DNA of 64,000 nucleotides from Streptomyces sp. V1I1 (GTDB lineage Bacteria > Actinomycetota > Actinomycetes > Streptomycetales > Streptomycetaceae), in assembly GCF_030817355.1 (NCBI RefSeq), contig NZ_JAUSZH010000001.1:1-64000 (forward strand), given 5' to 3'. This document shows positions 1-8,939 of the stretch, piece by piece (position 1 is the stretch's first letter; each line of letters starts with the position of its first letter). Under the pieces are notes generated by a model. The model saw nothing but the letters and a program-made list of their open reading frames with translations. It was not told where the DNA came from and did no database searches. A program made the translations under genes and the position numbers.

Positions 1-1
1 G

Positions 2-454
2 GGACGGCGGGTCACCTTCACCCGCGACGAGCACGGCCGCCCCTACGAGATGAATGCGATCATCACCCGGGACATGCTCGACGAAGGCACTCATGCCAGG
101 AACTCGCTGGAGCCGCCAGGCTTCCTTGGCGGCGACTACAACCAAGCGCGCGGGCACATGCTGGCCAGAATGCTGGGCGGATCCGGCGACACGTTGGACA
201 ACCTGTTCACCATCACCCAGAACCCGACGAACAGCCCTGACATGCGGGACTGGGAGCAGGATATCTACAACGCCGTTGCGGACGGCGAGATCATCACCTA
301 CAACGTCTACCTCGAGTACACCGACGATGAAAAGGACTCCGTACCGAAGTACATTCAGCTCGAAGCCACCGGAAACCGCGGCTTCAGCCTGGACGTCCCG
401 ATGACCAACCCCGCCCACGAACAGCAACAGCGACACCGCCGAGGACTCCTGTGA
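2..454 (+). CDS. C-terminal nuclease domain of a polymorphic toxin (5' end outside window)
   Basis: The reading frame is already open at base 2, before the first ATG at 50, so this is the end of a longer protein. The sequence contains GHMLARMLGGSGDTLDNL, a QNPTNSPDMRDWE block and a final VPKYIQLEATGNRGFSLDVP strand. These match the DNA/RNA non-specific endonuclease toxin tips seen at the ends of actinobacterial polymorphic toxins; the GH in RGHM would be the catalytic histidine region. The next gene overlaps it by four bases (GTGA) and looks like its immunity protein, which supports the toxin reading. The delivery part of the protein is not in the window. Confidence 0.7.
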   Translation, partial: GRRVTFTRDEHGRPYEMNAIITRDMLDEGTHARNSLEPPGFLGGDYNQARGHMLARMLGGSGDTLDNLFTITQNPTNSPDMRDWEQDIYNAVADGEIITYNVYLEYTDDEKDSVPKYIQLEATGNRGFSLDVPMTNPAHEQQQRHRRGLL

Positions 455-1137
455 CCAGCTTCAACGACCTCACCCGGCTCAGCCCGCCCCCCGCCGGCCC
501 GCCCCCCGTGGACTGGGACACAGTCGAGAACACCCTCGGCATGCGACTGCCCGACGACTACAAGCAGATGGCGACCACCTACGGTCCGGGCGCCTTCTGC
601 GGATTCATCAACATCTACCACCCGCACGGGGCGACTGAGTGGGTCAACCTCACCGGCCCGATGCCCGCCACCATCCGCGCCCAGCTCGAGCAGGGACACG
701 ACCGCGGCACCTACCCAGTCCCCTACGACCCGGCAGACCTCTTCGCCATTGGCGTGACCGACAACGGTGAATACCTGTTCTGGATCACCGACCCGGCAAC
801 GGAGCCTGACGCTTGGGGTATCGCCGTCAACGAAGCCCGCGGTCCCGGCTGGTACACCTTCGACGGCACTCTCACACACTTCCTCGCCTCAGTCCTCAGC
901 GGCGAGACGAAAGTGCCCTTGTTCCCCAGTGACCTCCTCGACCAGGGAGCCTTCTTCACCCCCTCAACGGCAGCCCGCCGCGACCCCGAGCCCGCACCTC
1001 CCTCGGCAGGCCGGGCCATCGACGGCAAAGCCGTCCGGGCCTGGGCCCGCGCCAATGGCTACCAGGTACCCGACCGCGGACGCATCCCCGCCGACGTCCT
1101 CACCGCCTGGGAGCAGGCGACCAGCAGCGGCGCTTGA
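451..1137 (+). CDS. SUKH (SMI1/KNR4) immunity protein with C-terminal Lsr2-type DNA-binding domain
   Basis: Residues about 1-160 carry SUKH-superfamily features: an early P-P-V-D-W segment followed by LGMRLPDDYKQMATTYGPGAFCGFI and later YLFWITD and PGWYTFDGTLTHFL. SUKH proteins commonly neutralise contact-dependent nuclease toxins by binding them. Residues about 185-225 (IDGKAVRAWARANGYQVPDR, then GRIPADVLTAWEQA) match the C-terminal DNA-binding domain of the nucleoid protein Lsr2, whose RGR-like core is seen here as DRGRIP. The GTG start overlaps the toxin stop, so translation is probably coupled. Role as immunity protein is inferred from family and position; what the Lsr2 tail does is unknown. 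Confidence 0.75.
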   Translation: MTSFNDLTRLSPPPAGPPPVDWDTVENTLGMRLPDDYKQMATTYGPGAFCGFINIYHPHGATEWVNLTGPMPATIRAQLEQGHDRGTYPVPYDPADLFAIGVTDNGEYLFWITDPATEPDAWGIAVNEARGPGWYTFDGTLTHFLASVLSGETKVPLFPSDLLDQGAFFTPSTAARRDPEPAPPSAGRAIDGKAVRAWARANGYQVPDRGRIPADVLTAWEQATSSGA

Positions 1138-1237
1138 TCACCGGTTGCTCGCCCTTCCGGGCCAGTGCTGACCGCAGCGAACCGCGGCTGCCGACCCCCT
1201 TGGGAGACAAGACGTGCGGAGTCCCAGGAGGCTTGAA

Positions 1238-1261
1238 GGCTCCGCCCGCTCGGGCGGGGCC
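1238..1261. terminator. GC-rich hairpin after the toxin-immunity pair
   Basis: GGCTCCGCCCG and CGGGCGGGGCC form an 11-bp stem with one G-U pair and a 2-base gap. It lies about 100 bases after the immunity gene stop. No U-run follows, so termination efficiency is uncertain. Confidence 0.4.
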
Positions 1262-1844
1262 ATCGGTCGCTGACAGAGGCGAGACCGCGGAAACTCCGCC
1301 ACCCCCGTGCCGATCCGCCCGCGCCATCCACCAGCGATCACGACACGCCTTGGCGGCACGAAGCCTCCAACGACGGCTCCCAACATTGACCTTCATCCCC
1401 GTCGCCGCGTCGTGGAAGTCGTCTCAATGGCGATACTGCGACGGGTGCTGCCAGCCAGCGGTGCTGCTCCATGATCCATTCGCCCATCGTGCCTGAGCCG
1501 ACGCCCCATGTGGGTCATCGGGGCCGTGTCGTTCACGGCCTGGCCCGGCCTACGGTGAGCTGGAGATCGAAGGGGAAAACTCCGTGGAGTGGAAGCATCG
1601 CTCAACTGGGCGAAGGTTGCCGTCGCGACGCTGGGCGGCCCGGAGCGGCACGCATCGCTGCGCACGTGCGTGAGCTGCACACCTGCAACGGCCCCGTCCG
1701 AGGGGAGGCATCCGCGCCAACAGCCTGCCGCACTGCGGCAGCTTCCGCCTCTGCAGAGCGAGAGCTGGCATGGCAGTGACTTCCGTGTCGTTGTGGGCCG
1801 CCTCCGGCTGGGCGAAAGAACCCCTTCCCTGACGTGGAGTCCGT
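1262..1844. other. Non-coding stretch with no supported gene
   Basis: Short open frames are present on both strands, but none has a recognisable domain, a good ribosome binding site or convincing codon structure. It separates the toxin module from the IS5-family insertion. Confidence 0.4.
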
Positions 1845-1846
1845 TA

Positions 1847-2940
1847 GGGCGCGTATCGAGTCGTGATCAATTGGTGGTCCGGGCGAGGTCCTTCACCCAG
1901 ATCATTGAGGCGCGCAGGTGGAGGCCGGCGAGGTAGCTGTCCGGTGTCTTGTCGTATCGGGTGGCGATCCCTCGCCAGGCCTTGAGCTTGTTGATCAGGC
2001 GCTCGACGGTGTTCCTCTCCTTGTAGAGATCGGCGTCGTGGCTGACAGGCCGACCGCCCGCGGAGCCCTTCTTCTTCCGGTTGGCGGTCTGGTCCCTCTT
2101 CTCCGGGATCACTGCCTTGATACCGCGTCTGCGCAGGTGGGCCCGGTTGCCGCGGGAGGAGTAGGCCTTGTCCCCGGCGACCGCGTCCGGCCGGGTGCGG
2201 GGGCGGCCGACGGGGCCGCGGACCCGTATCTTCCCCAGCACGGGGATGAACTGTGGGCTGTCGGCAGCCTGGCCTGCGGTCAGCACGAACGCCAGCGGGC
2301 GGCACTTGCGGTCGGCGGCCAGGTGAACCTTGCTGGTCTGCCCGCCCGGGAGCGTCCAGGAGGGCGGTCTTCAGCCGGAGTTTTCGCCGGCGCCGGATGC
2401 GTCGTCGCTCCTCCCGCTCGGATCGATCTCGACCTCCTGTCCGTCTTGTTCTTCGAGACTGCCCCTTTTGACCTGGCCTTCTCCGCCTCGGCGGCAGCCT
2501 TCTCCAGTGCGCCGAGGACGTCCTCGCCCAGGTGCATCCCGGCCGCGTCGTGGTGAGCACGCGCGGTGGTGGAGTCGATGCTGACCAGGGACAGGTCCAC
2601 CTCACCCCGCTTCGCCGCTTCCGCGATCAGACTCTCCAGCAGGGCCTCGAAGACGCCGGCGTCACGCCATTGCCGGAAGCGGTTGTGGACGGTCGACCAG
2701 GCACCAAACTCCTCCGGCATCTCCCGCCACTGTCCGCCGGTCCTGAACCGCCAGATCACACCCTCGAACTGCTGCCGTAACCGCTCGGGATACGGGCCGT
2801 ACTCGCCGATCGGCAGGTACGGCCCGATGAACTCCCACTCCGCGTCCGTCAGTTGCACTCGCGTCACGGAAGAAGATCTACCGGTCCAGGCCTCACCACG
2901 AGGGCGAATCGACAGATTGATCACGACCCGATACGCGCCC
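1847..2940 (-). mobile_element. IS5-family insertion sequence
   Basis: The ends are inverted repeats of 24 bp: GGGCGCGTATCGAGTCGTGA at the left and its near-exact reverse complement ending at 2940. They differ at one base in 24. Both ends are flanked by TA, consistent with the short target duplications of IS5 elements. The element holds one transposase gene on the minus strand. Confidence 0.8.
1867..2867 (-). CDS. IS5-family DDE transposase, two frames
   Basis: The N-terminal part (VQLTDAEWEFIGPYLP, WRFRTGGQWREMP, SIDSTTARAHHDAAG) lies in one frame. The C-terminal part (GQAADSPQFIPVL, GDKAYSSRGNR, ERLINKLKAWRGIATRYDK) lies in a second frame. The switch falls around 2380-2450. DDE residues are visible as SIDSTT, AGDKAYSS and the NTVERLINKLK glutamate. 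IS5-family relatives in Streptomyces often make the full enzyme by programmed frameshifting, so the break may be functional rather than a defect. The GTG start at 2867 was chosen because it begins the conserved TRVQLTD segment; an upstream start would lie inside the terminal repeat. Confidence 0.8.
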
Positions 2941-2977
2941 TAGGGCCAACGGGTCCAACCGGAAGCGACCTGCCCAG

Positions 2978-3208
2978 TCAGCGCCGGATGCGCCAGGTGC
3001 CGTACAGCCCGGCGACTGCCCCGGTGATCACGGAGAAGCCGGCGTTCCCGACCGCGCGGTACACCCCCGCGCACACGCCCAGCAGGGCAACGAGGACCAC
3101 CATGTCAAGTACCTGGTGCCGCGTCGGCTCAGGCGGCAGCGCCGGCTCCCGGGAGGCGGGGGGCAGTTCGGGCTCGGGCGTCTGGGAGGTTGTGTCGATG
3201 TCAGCCAT
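2978..3208 (-). CDS. Small membrane protein, function unknown
   Basis: About 76 residues: an acidic, proline-rich N-terminus (MADIDTTSQTPEPE) followed by two hydrophobic stretches, MVVLVALLGVCAGVYRAV and AGFSVITGAVAGLYGTW, that look like two membrane segments. GGAGG lies only one base before this ATG; a GTG start at 3241 is the alternative. I recognise no family. Confidence 0.4.
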   Translation of the reverse strand: MADIDTTSQTPEPELPPASREPALPPEPTRHQVLDMVVLVALLGVCAGVYRAVGNAGFSVITGAVAGLYGTWRIRR

Positions 3209-3457
3209 GCCTCCAGCAGACCGCCGCACACCCCCGGGCACCTAGTGATCCGTACGGCCCCGCATAGACCTGGACGTCGCAGGTCACCGGGCTATGCGAA
3301 CCGGCGCAACGCTGAACGGCCCAAGGCGTTCAGGAACGTTCGGCGGAATCCGTGGACGTTCAGACACTGGGCCCTCTAGTACTCCAGTTGTGCTTCTCCA
3401 TTTGTCCTGGTCAGCGTGCCTGTTTCGAGTCTAGTGGGCTGACGCTGCATCAGAGCG

Positions 3458-3856
3458 GTGGTGGTTCGTGACCCACCCGATCGGGGGTGCGTTGAGCCTG
3501 CCATGGAGCCGGATATCGAAGCAGGGCTGACCACTGCTTGGCGTGGTGGCGGTGGCCGAGGCGGAGAGCCCGACGCGCAAGCGGCGCCTCGACCCGAACC
3601 TGCCCGGTGCGAGCGTCGGACACGTGAAGGTCTCGGCCGGACCCTCGGCTGCGTCGTCTTCGACAAGATGGACGGCACGCCCTACGTCCTGAGCAACTGG
3701 CATGTTCTGCACGGGCCCGACGGCGAGCTGGGCGACGACGTCGTGGAGCCCGGCCCGCATGACGACAACCGGATTGCGCAGAATCGCCTGGGCACCCTGA
3801 AGCGTTCCCACCTCGGCATGGCTGGTGATTGCTCACGGGCTCGCGTTCAGGTCTGA
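3458..3856 (+). pseudogene. Trypsin-like serine protease remnant
   Basis: The stretch GCVVFDKMDGTPYVLSNWHV matches the start of a chymotrypsin-fold domain, with the catalytic histidine in SNWHVL and the downstream conserved block GDDVVEPGPHDDNRIAQN. The frame stops soon after LGMAGDC, before the catalytic aspartate and serine could appear. The upstream part is low-complexity and lacks a signal peptide. It is therefore a truncated fragment, roughly a third of a normal enzyme. Confidence 0.6.
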
Positions 3857-3886
3857 CCTGGTTCTTGTCACGCAACATCAGCCACG

Positions 3887-4678
3887 ATGGGGCCCATGAG
3901 TCAACCTGACACCTTCGGTGGACCACAGAAGGCGGCACTCGTGGCGGCCGGTTGGGTCATCGAAAGCACCTCGTACGGCATGGCACCCCACTTCTTCGGG
4001 CGCCCCGGCGATCTTCGTTGGGCTGCGGAGATAGTGGCGTATCGAGAAGACCCACAAGGTGGGGTCCATCGACGGTTGCGCCTCGTTGGATGGGCTGCCG
4101 ACGGACCTGTCGCCCACGAGTACTGGGCAGTGGGCAGGGCGTCTGCGCCGATCACACCCGGGGGCGCCACAGCCGTGAAGCAGGCTCTCTTAGTCATGAA
4201 CGATGGCCCCGGGCTGGCAGCCGAGGTGGATGTCCACATCGAGACGTCGCACGACGTGCGGATGGACGTGATGTCGCTGGTCCTGGGAAACCCCGTGGCC
4301 ACGATCTCGGTGTTCACCCTCGCCGGTGCGTTCCTGTCGTCCATGGCGGGGAAGGCAGCCGAAGACGCCTATCAAATCTTGAAGCGCGCACTATCCCGGG
4401 CTACACCGGTAGTTCGTGATGGCTCCGCTCAAGACACAACCTGGGCGGTGATCCACGACGTTGAGAACAACTGTGTCATCGAATGTCCGAAGGAGATTCC
4501 CGCCGAAGCTGCGGCCCAGCTGGCGCAACTTGCTCGAGAGGGCCTGTCTCAACGCCACATTCGTTGGGACCCCGAGAACCGCAGGTGGCAAGCGGTCGGT
4601 TCGATCAGTGGAGAACCGCCTCAGCCCCCGCCAGACGAAAACCCGCCTTCTGAGCCGCCTCGGCCGCCCGACGAGTGA
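3887..4678 (+). CDS. Hypothetical protein with a central hydrophobic segment
   Basis: 263 residues that I cannot assign. The first half is soluble in character and rich in aromatic residues (GMAPHFFGRPGDLRWAAEIV, ARASAPITPGG). A hydrophobic segment sits near residue 143 (ATISVFTLAGAFLSSMAG). An acidic linker follows, then RHIRWDPENRRWQAVGSI and a proline-rich tail. A second ATG lies at 3896. No clear ribosome binding site precedes either start. It lies between a protease remnant and an IS701 element. Confidence 0.5.
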   Translation: MGPMSQPDTFGGPQKAALVAAGWVIESTSYGMAPHFFGRPGDLRWAAEIVAYREDPQGGVHRRLRLVGWAADGPVAHEYWAVGRASAPITPGGATAVKQALLVMNDGPGLAAEVDVHIETSHDVRMDVMSLVLGNPVATISVFTLAGAFLSSMAGKAAEDAYQILKRALSRATPVVRDGSAQDTTWAVIHDVENNCVIECPKEIPAEAAAQLAQLAREGLSQRHIRWDPENRRWQAVGSISGEPPQPPPDENPPSEPPRPPDE

Positions 4679-4987
4679 CCTCGTGTCAGTTCTTCTGCCG
4701 CCAGCCGCGAGACCTGACGGGATTTCCAGGTCGCCCTTCCCCCCTACCAGAATCAGCGGCCAGACCTCAGCGGGGTGTGGGCGGTGCCAGCGTGACGTGT
4801 CAGCCGCACGCCGTAGTAAGTAGCCGGAGTCAGGCGTATCCATCACGCAAGCGCGGTCACAACCCACAGGCTGGCCAGATGGAGCGCCGGCTGAAACGCT
4901 CGGTCCCAGCACCGCTTTGAAAGGCCACCAGACAGCCGGGAATCTCCGCACTCAACACGGGACCCCCACACCAAGAACAGGGAGAAA
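4679..4987. other. Intergenic, no supported gene
   Basis: Nothing recognisable between the hypothetical gene and the left repeat of the IS701 element. Confidence 0.4.
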
Positions 4988-6536
4988 GTCTCGACGAAGT
5001 TAGTCCGACTAGCGGTGGTTTGTTAGGCCGGGAGGTAGAGGTTAAGAGGTCTGCCGGTGCCGACAGCGTTGATCAGGGCCTGGAGCTCGGTGGGCGGGGG
5101 CTTGGCTGTCCACGCTCGCCAGTAGCGTTGCAGCGTGGCCCAGGGCGTCAGCCAGCCACGGACGGCCCGGAGGGCTTGGGGCCAGCAGGCCTGCTGGGTC
5201 TGGTGGGACGGCGCAATACCCCCTCTCTGGCCGGCTGGGCACCGGCTCCTCCTCATCCGTGGCAGGCGGGGGCGGGGCAAACCAGGTGTCCCAGCAGAAG
5301 CTGAACGCGCAGGTGACGAGGGTCTGGTGGCGGCGGATGGCGGTGTCGGAGCGGACCTGGAAGTCTGCCCAGCCGAGTTCGTCCTTGACCTGCTTGTAGC
5401 TCTGCTCGATCCAGTGCCGGATGCCGTAGATTCGCACAATTTCGGCCAGGTCGGCAGCTGGGGCCGGGCTGTCCGCCTCCCGTGGTCCGCCGGGCCGGGG
5501 CAGGTCGGTGGCCAGGTACCAGGTGGACTGCGCGGGCAGGGTGGCCGGGTCGGTGGTGGCCACCACCAGGCGCGTGGTGCCATCCGGTCCCCACCAGCCC
5601 AGCTGTGCGTCGGCGGCCCACCAGGTAGCGGTGTGCCCGTCACGGAAGGTTCGTGTGACCGTGGTCCAGTTCCCGGGGGCCTCAGGGCCGCCCCAGATAA
5701 GGTTGCGGGCGGCATCCACGGGCGTGTACGCCTCGTCACCGTATGACCAGGCTCCCCGGCGGGGCTTGAGTGCCATCACGAACGGCAGTCCTGCGGCGTC
5801 CAGTTGCCTGCGGAAGGCGTCCTGGTCGCCGTAAGCGCAGTCGGCGGCGACCGCCCGCAAGGACACCCCCGCCCGGGGGGCATCACGGGCCAGGGCGGCC
5901 CCGATCTGCAGTTTCGTGCGGAAGCCGGCGTCGTTCTTCCCTTTCGGGAAGTGGTGGGCGGGGGTGTAGGGGACGGCGTGCAGCGGGTAGTAGACGCGCT
6001 CGTCGGCCCAGCAGGTGGTCACCGCGACGACGCCGCGGTCGATCTTCCCGACCGAGCCCAGGTACTGCTTGCCCACGTGGGCGGTGGCAGTGCCGTCCTT
6101 GCGGTCTCCGGAATCGTCGATCACCAGCACCCCGCCCGCGTGCGGGGCCGTGGCCGGGTCCGCAAGCAGCAGTTCCACACGCCGGGCGTTGACCTTCTCC
6201 AGGTCCCACGTCGACTCGGACAGGAAGAACTGCAGCCGCTGCACCGCCGCATGCTGGGCACCGGCCACAGGCTCCGTCCCGGCCAGGCAGGTCAGCGTCT
6301 TGTTGCGGTCCCTCGGCAGCAGTAACCCGGCGAGATACTCGCGGAACCCCCGGCGCTGTGCCAGCGTGGAGAAGAGGTCATCGAAACGCGCGGCATAGGC
6401 TTCCAGTGGGCCCGGAGCGGGCGGACACGGCACACGCTTGGTCATCACAGCCCCCGAAGAGTGAGCAAAGCTCCCACTGTCCGGCCTAAAACCACCGCTA
6501 GGTCAGCGGTCTGCCAACGACTAACTTCGTTGAGAC
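4988..6536 (-). mobile_element. IS701-family insertion sequence
   Basis: The outer 18 bases, GTCTCGACGAAGTTAGTC at 4988-5005 and the inverse at 6519-6536 (one mismatch), form terminal inverted repeats. Inside them lies a second pair, CTAGCGGTGGTTT near the left end and its inverse AAACCACCGCTAG near the right end. The distance between outer and inner repeat differs at the two ends by about 13-15 bases, suggesting a small deletion at the left end. Confidence 0.75.
5023..6448 (-). pseudogene. IS701-family transposase, C-terminus frame-shifted
   Basis: The N-terminal 400 residues are intact and typical: RRGFREYLAGLLLPRDRNKT, LVIDDSGDRKDG (first catalytic aspartate), AVAADCAYGDQDAF (second) and IEQSYKQVKDELGWADFQVR (glutamate). 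Near 5215 a run of G bases coincides with a frame change. The expected end (ALRAVRGWLTPWATLQRYW up to LNLYLPA) is in another frame reaching 5023, whereas the original frame ends at 5042 with unrelated sequence. Either a real one-base mutation or a homopolymer read error explains this. Confidence 0.75.
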
Positions 6537-6769
6537 AGGACAGTCCTTCTTGCCCTCTGACACTGAACCTGGACCGTTTGCCACCGAAGTCGGACAGCCA
6601 GAGGGACAACGAGCGTGACGTAGAGTCGTCATACCGCTGGTAGCAGCTGGATTCGTGACAGCTGGACGTAACCCTGTCTGCCTCGCGTGACGTGCTGCAC
6701 GGCCGATCGAAGGACACGGCCTGTAACCCTCTGACACACTCCCGGTACGGTGCCAGGAGGGGGACTTGC

Positions 6770-8878
6770 ATGGTCATCGTGGGTTTGCTGATCATCGCAG
6801 TCGTCGTCTTCGTCGCCCTGGCCTTCGTCTTCCGGTCCCATGACCGGGACTCCGCGGCCACGCTCGTCCAGGGGATCGCCGCGGTCGTCGTTCCCGCCGC
6901 CAGCGGGGCGTTATTTCTGACGAACCGCAGGCCCCGGACGGCACACACCGAACTGGCACTGCGTGACTTCGCGGACGAGCTGGCTGAGCGAGTGAAGGCG
7001 CAGTGGAGCGCCGCGGCGAGCGAACGGCGGCTGATACATCCGAGCCCCGTGCCGGTGCGCTGGAGGTGGTCGAGTCTCCCCGTATCGGGTCCGGCGACCG
7101 ATGCGGTGGGCATCGGGACCGGCTCATCGCGGTTTGGGCCCCTGCTGGGGCTGGACCCGATCACCCCGGCGGATCTGGAGTCGGGCGGCGTTCGGGACTT
7201 GTTCCGCCTCTATGGTGCGTTGGACTCCGGGCGGATGGTGATCGTCGGAGCAGGCGGTGCGGGCAAGAGCGGCGCCGTCATTAGGTTGCTGCTCGACGCC
7301 CTCGCGCATCGCGAGGCGCTCGAAGCCGGCGCGCGCGCGAGAGTTCCCGTACCAGTGCTGCTGACGCTGAGCGGATGGGACCCGCGGAAGCAGCGGCTGC
7401 ATGACTGGCTCGCCACTCGACTGGCCACGGACTACATGTTCAGGAAGTCCGAAGAACACGCGGGCGGTGTTGTCTCCAGACTCATCGGCGCGGGTCGGGT
7501 CGCCGTCTTTCTGGACGGGCTGGACGAGATACCCGAAGCCGTACGCCCCGTGGCTCTGCGGGCGCTGGACGAGCAGGCGAACTTCCGCCTGGTCCTGTTG
7601 AGCCGGGTCGGGGAGCTTCTGACGGCCGTTGCCGCGGCGGGACCCCTGTCAGGCTCCGCCGGCCTCGAACTGCTTCCGGTCAGCGCCGAGGACGCGGCGG
7701 AGTACCTGACGCGCTGCCAGGCGCAGCCGCCCCCGGACGCCTGGCGCGGTCTGGTGCAGCACATCCGTATGAACCCTTTGGGCGCAGTGGCTCAGGCACT
7801 GGACACACCCCTGATGCTCACGCTGATGCGTGACACCTACCGCGCGGATCAGCGCTTCGACCTCGAGCGCTTCGCGGACCGGGCGGCGGTGGAGGACCAC
7901 CTTCTCGATCGAGTCCTGCCCGCCGCCTATGACGACGACCGGCTGGGTCAGCCGCGCAGTCGCTACAGTCTCGGCCAGGCCGAGCGCTGGCTCGGCGTCA
8001 TCGCGCACCGGATGAACAGCGAGGGAAGCCGCGACCTCGCCTGGTGGCAGGTCCCCCGGTGGCGGTCGGCCTGGCCGAGAACGGCGGCCAGTTGCCTCTG
8101 CCTGGGAGTTCTCGCCGGGGCGGCGGGCTTCTTCTGGGCGGGGCCGGCCGCCGGCCTGATAGCCGGTGCGGTGGTGGGACTTTCCGTGACGATGTCACTC
8201 ACGTACGGGCGTGCCGGGGACTCCCCCCAGCTGCTGGGCCGTCTGCAGTGGAGGGACTTCGTCGTCCGCGAGAACTTCCTGTTCGGGATCGCCGGCGGTG
8301 GAGCGCTTGGACTGGCGTTAGGCGTCGCCCTGCTCCTCGCCCATGGCCGCGTCGTCATGCTTTTCGGCGGCCTGGTGTTCGGCCTCCTCGCCGGTGTGGT
8401 GGGCGGATTCGTCACGGGTCTCAGCAACCGCAGCGCCGACAGCCGGACTCCCATCGATCCCGTCTCGTGCTGGAGACAGGACCGCCAGTACACGCTGACG
8501 GCCGGAATCGCCGGCGGCCTCGCCGGCAGTCTCATCGGAGGATCATGCCTGGGTCTGCTCGCCGAACTGACGGACCATCGCATCTTCGGACTCATCGACG
8601 GATTCCTGTCCGGGATCGCACTGGTGACGGTGGGCGGCCTCCTGCTCAGCCTGGCGCTGAGCCTGGTCGGATCGGTGACCTGGCGCGCGTTCCTCGCGAG
8701 CCTCCAGCTGCGCCGGAGGAACGAGGCTCCGGTCCGCCTGGTCAAGTTTCTCTCGGATGCTCGCGAGCGTCACGTCCTGCGCACGGTGGGGCCCGTCTTC
8801 CAGTTCCGTCACGCCCGGCTGCAGGATCGTGTGGAGGAGGCGTTCACGGCCGGCAACCGGCCTGGAGCTGACGGTTAG
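6770..8878 (+). CDS. Membrane-anchored NACHT-family NTPase
   Basis: 702 residues from the ATG at 6770, chosen because AGGAGG lies nine bases upstream; a longer frame begins at 6692. Residues 1-20 form a membrane segment (MVIVGLLIIAVVVFVALAFV), with another hydrophobic segment around 32-51. The NTPase follows: Walker A GAGGAGKSG near 160, Walker B VAVFLDGLDEIP near 244, then the sensor-like LVLLSRV. From about 435 to 660 come several pairs of glycine-rich hydrophobic segments, then a cytosolic tail with QFRHARLQDRVEEAF. NACHT ATPases are signal-transducing STAND proteins; some bacterial members act in phage defence. This one sits alone between IS elements. Its ligand and effector are not visible. 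Confidence 0.8.
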   Translation: MVIVGLLIIAVVVFVALAFVFRSHDRDSAATLVQGIAAVVVPAASGALFLTNRRPRTAHTELALRDFADELAERVKAQWSAAASERRLIHPSPVPVRWRWSSLPVSGPATDAVGIGTGSSRFGPLLGLDPITPADLESGGVRDLFRLYGALDSGRMVIVGAGGAGKSGAVIRLLLDALAHREALEAGARARVPVPVLLTLSGWDPRKQRLHDWLATRLATDYMFRKSEEHAGGVVSRLIGAGRVAVFLDGLDEIPEAVRPVALRALDEQANFRLVLLSRVGELLTAVAAAGPLSGSAGLELLPVSAEDAAEYLTRCQAQPPPDAWRGLVQHIRMNPLGAVAQALDTPLMLTLMRDTYRADQRFDLERFADRAAVEDHLLDRVLPAAYDDDRLGQPRSRYSLGQAERWLGVIAHRMNSEGSRDLAWWQVPRWRSAWPRTAASCLCLGVLAGAAGFFWAGPAAGLIAGAVVGLSVTMSLTYGRAGDSPQLLGRLQWRDFVVRENFLFGIAGGGALGLALGVALLLAHGRVVMLFGGLVFGLLAGVVGGFVTGLSNRSADSRTPIDPVSCWRQDRQYTLTAGIAGGLAGSLIGGSCLGLLAELTDHRIFGLIDGFLSGIALVTVGGLLLSLALSLVGSVTWRAFLASLQLRRRNEAPVRLVKFLSDARERHVLRTVGPVFQFRHARLQDRVEEAFTAGNRPGADG

Positions 8879-8939
8879 CCCGTCCCGTCCGGGCCGGACG
8901 ACAAGCGGGCAGCAACGGCCTCAGCGGCGCCAGTCCGTG

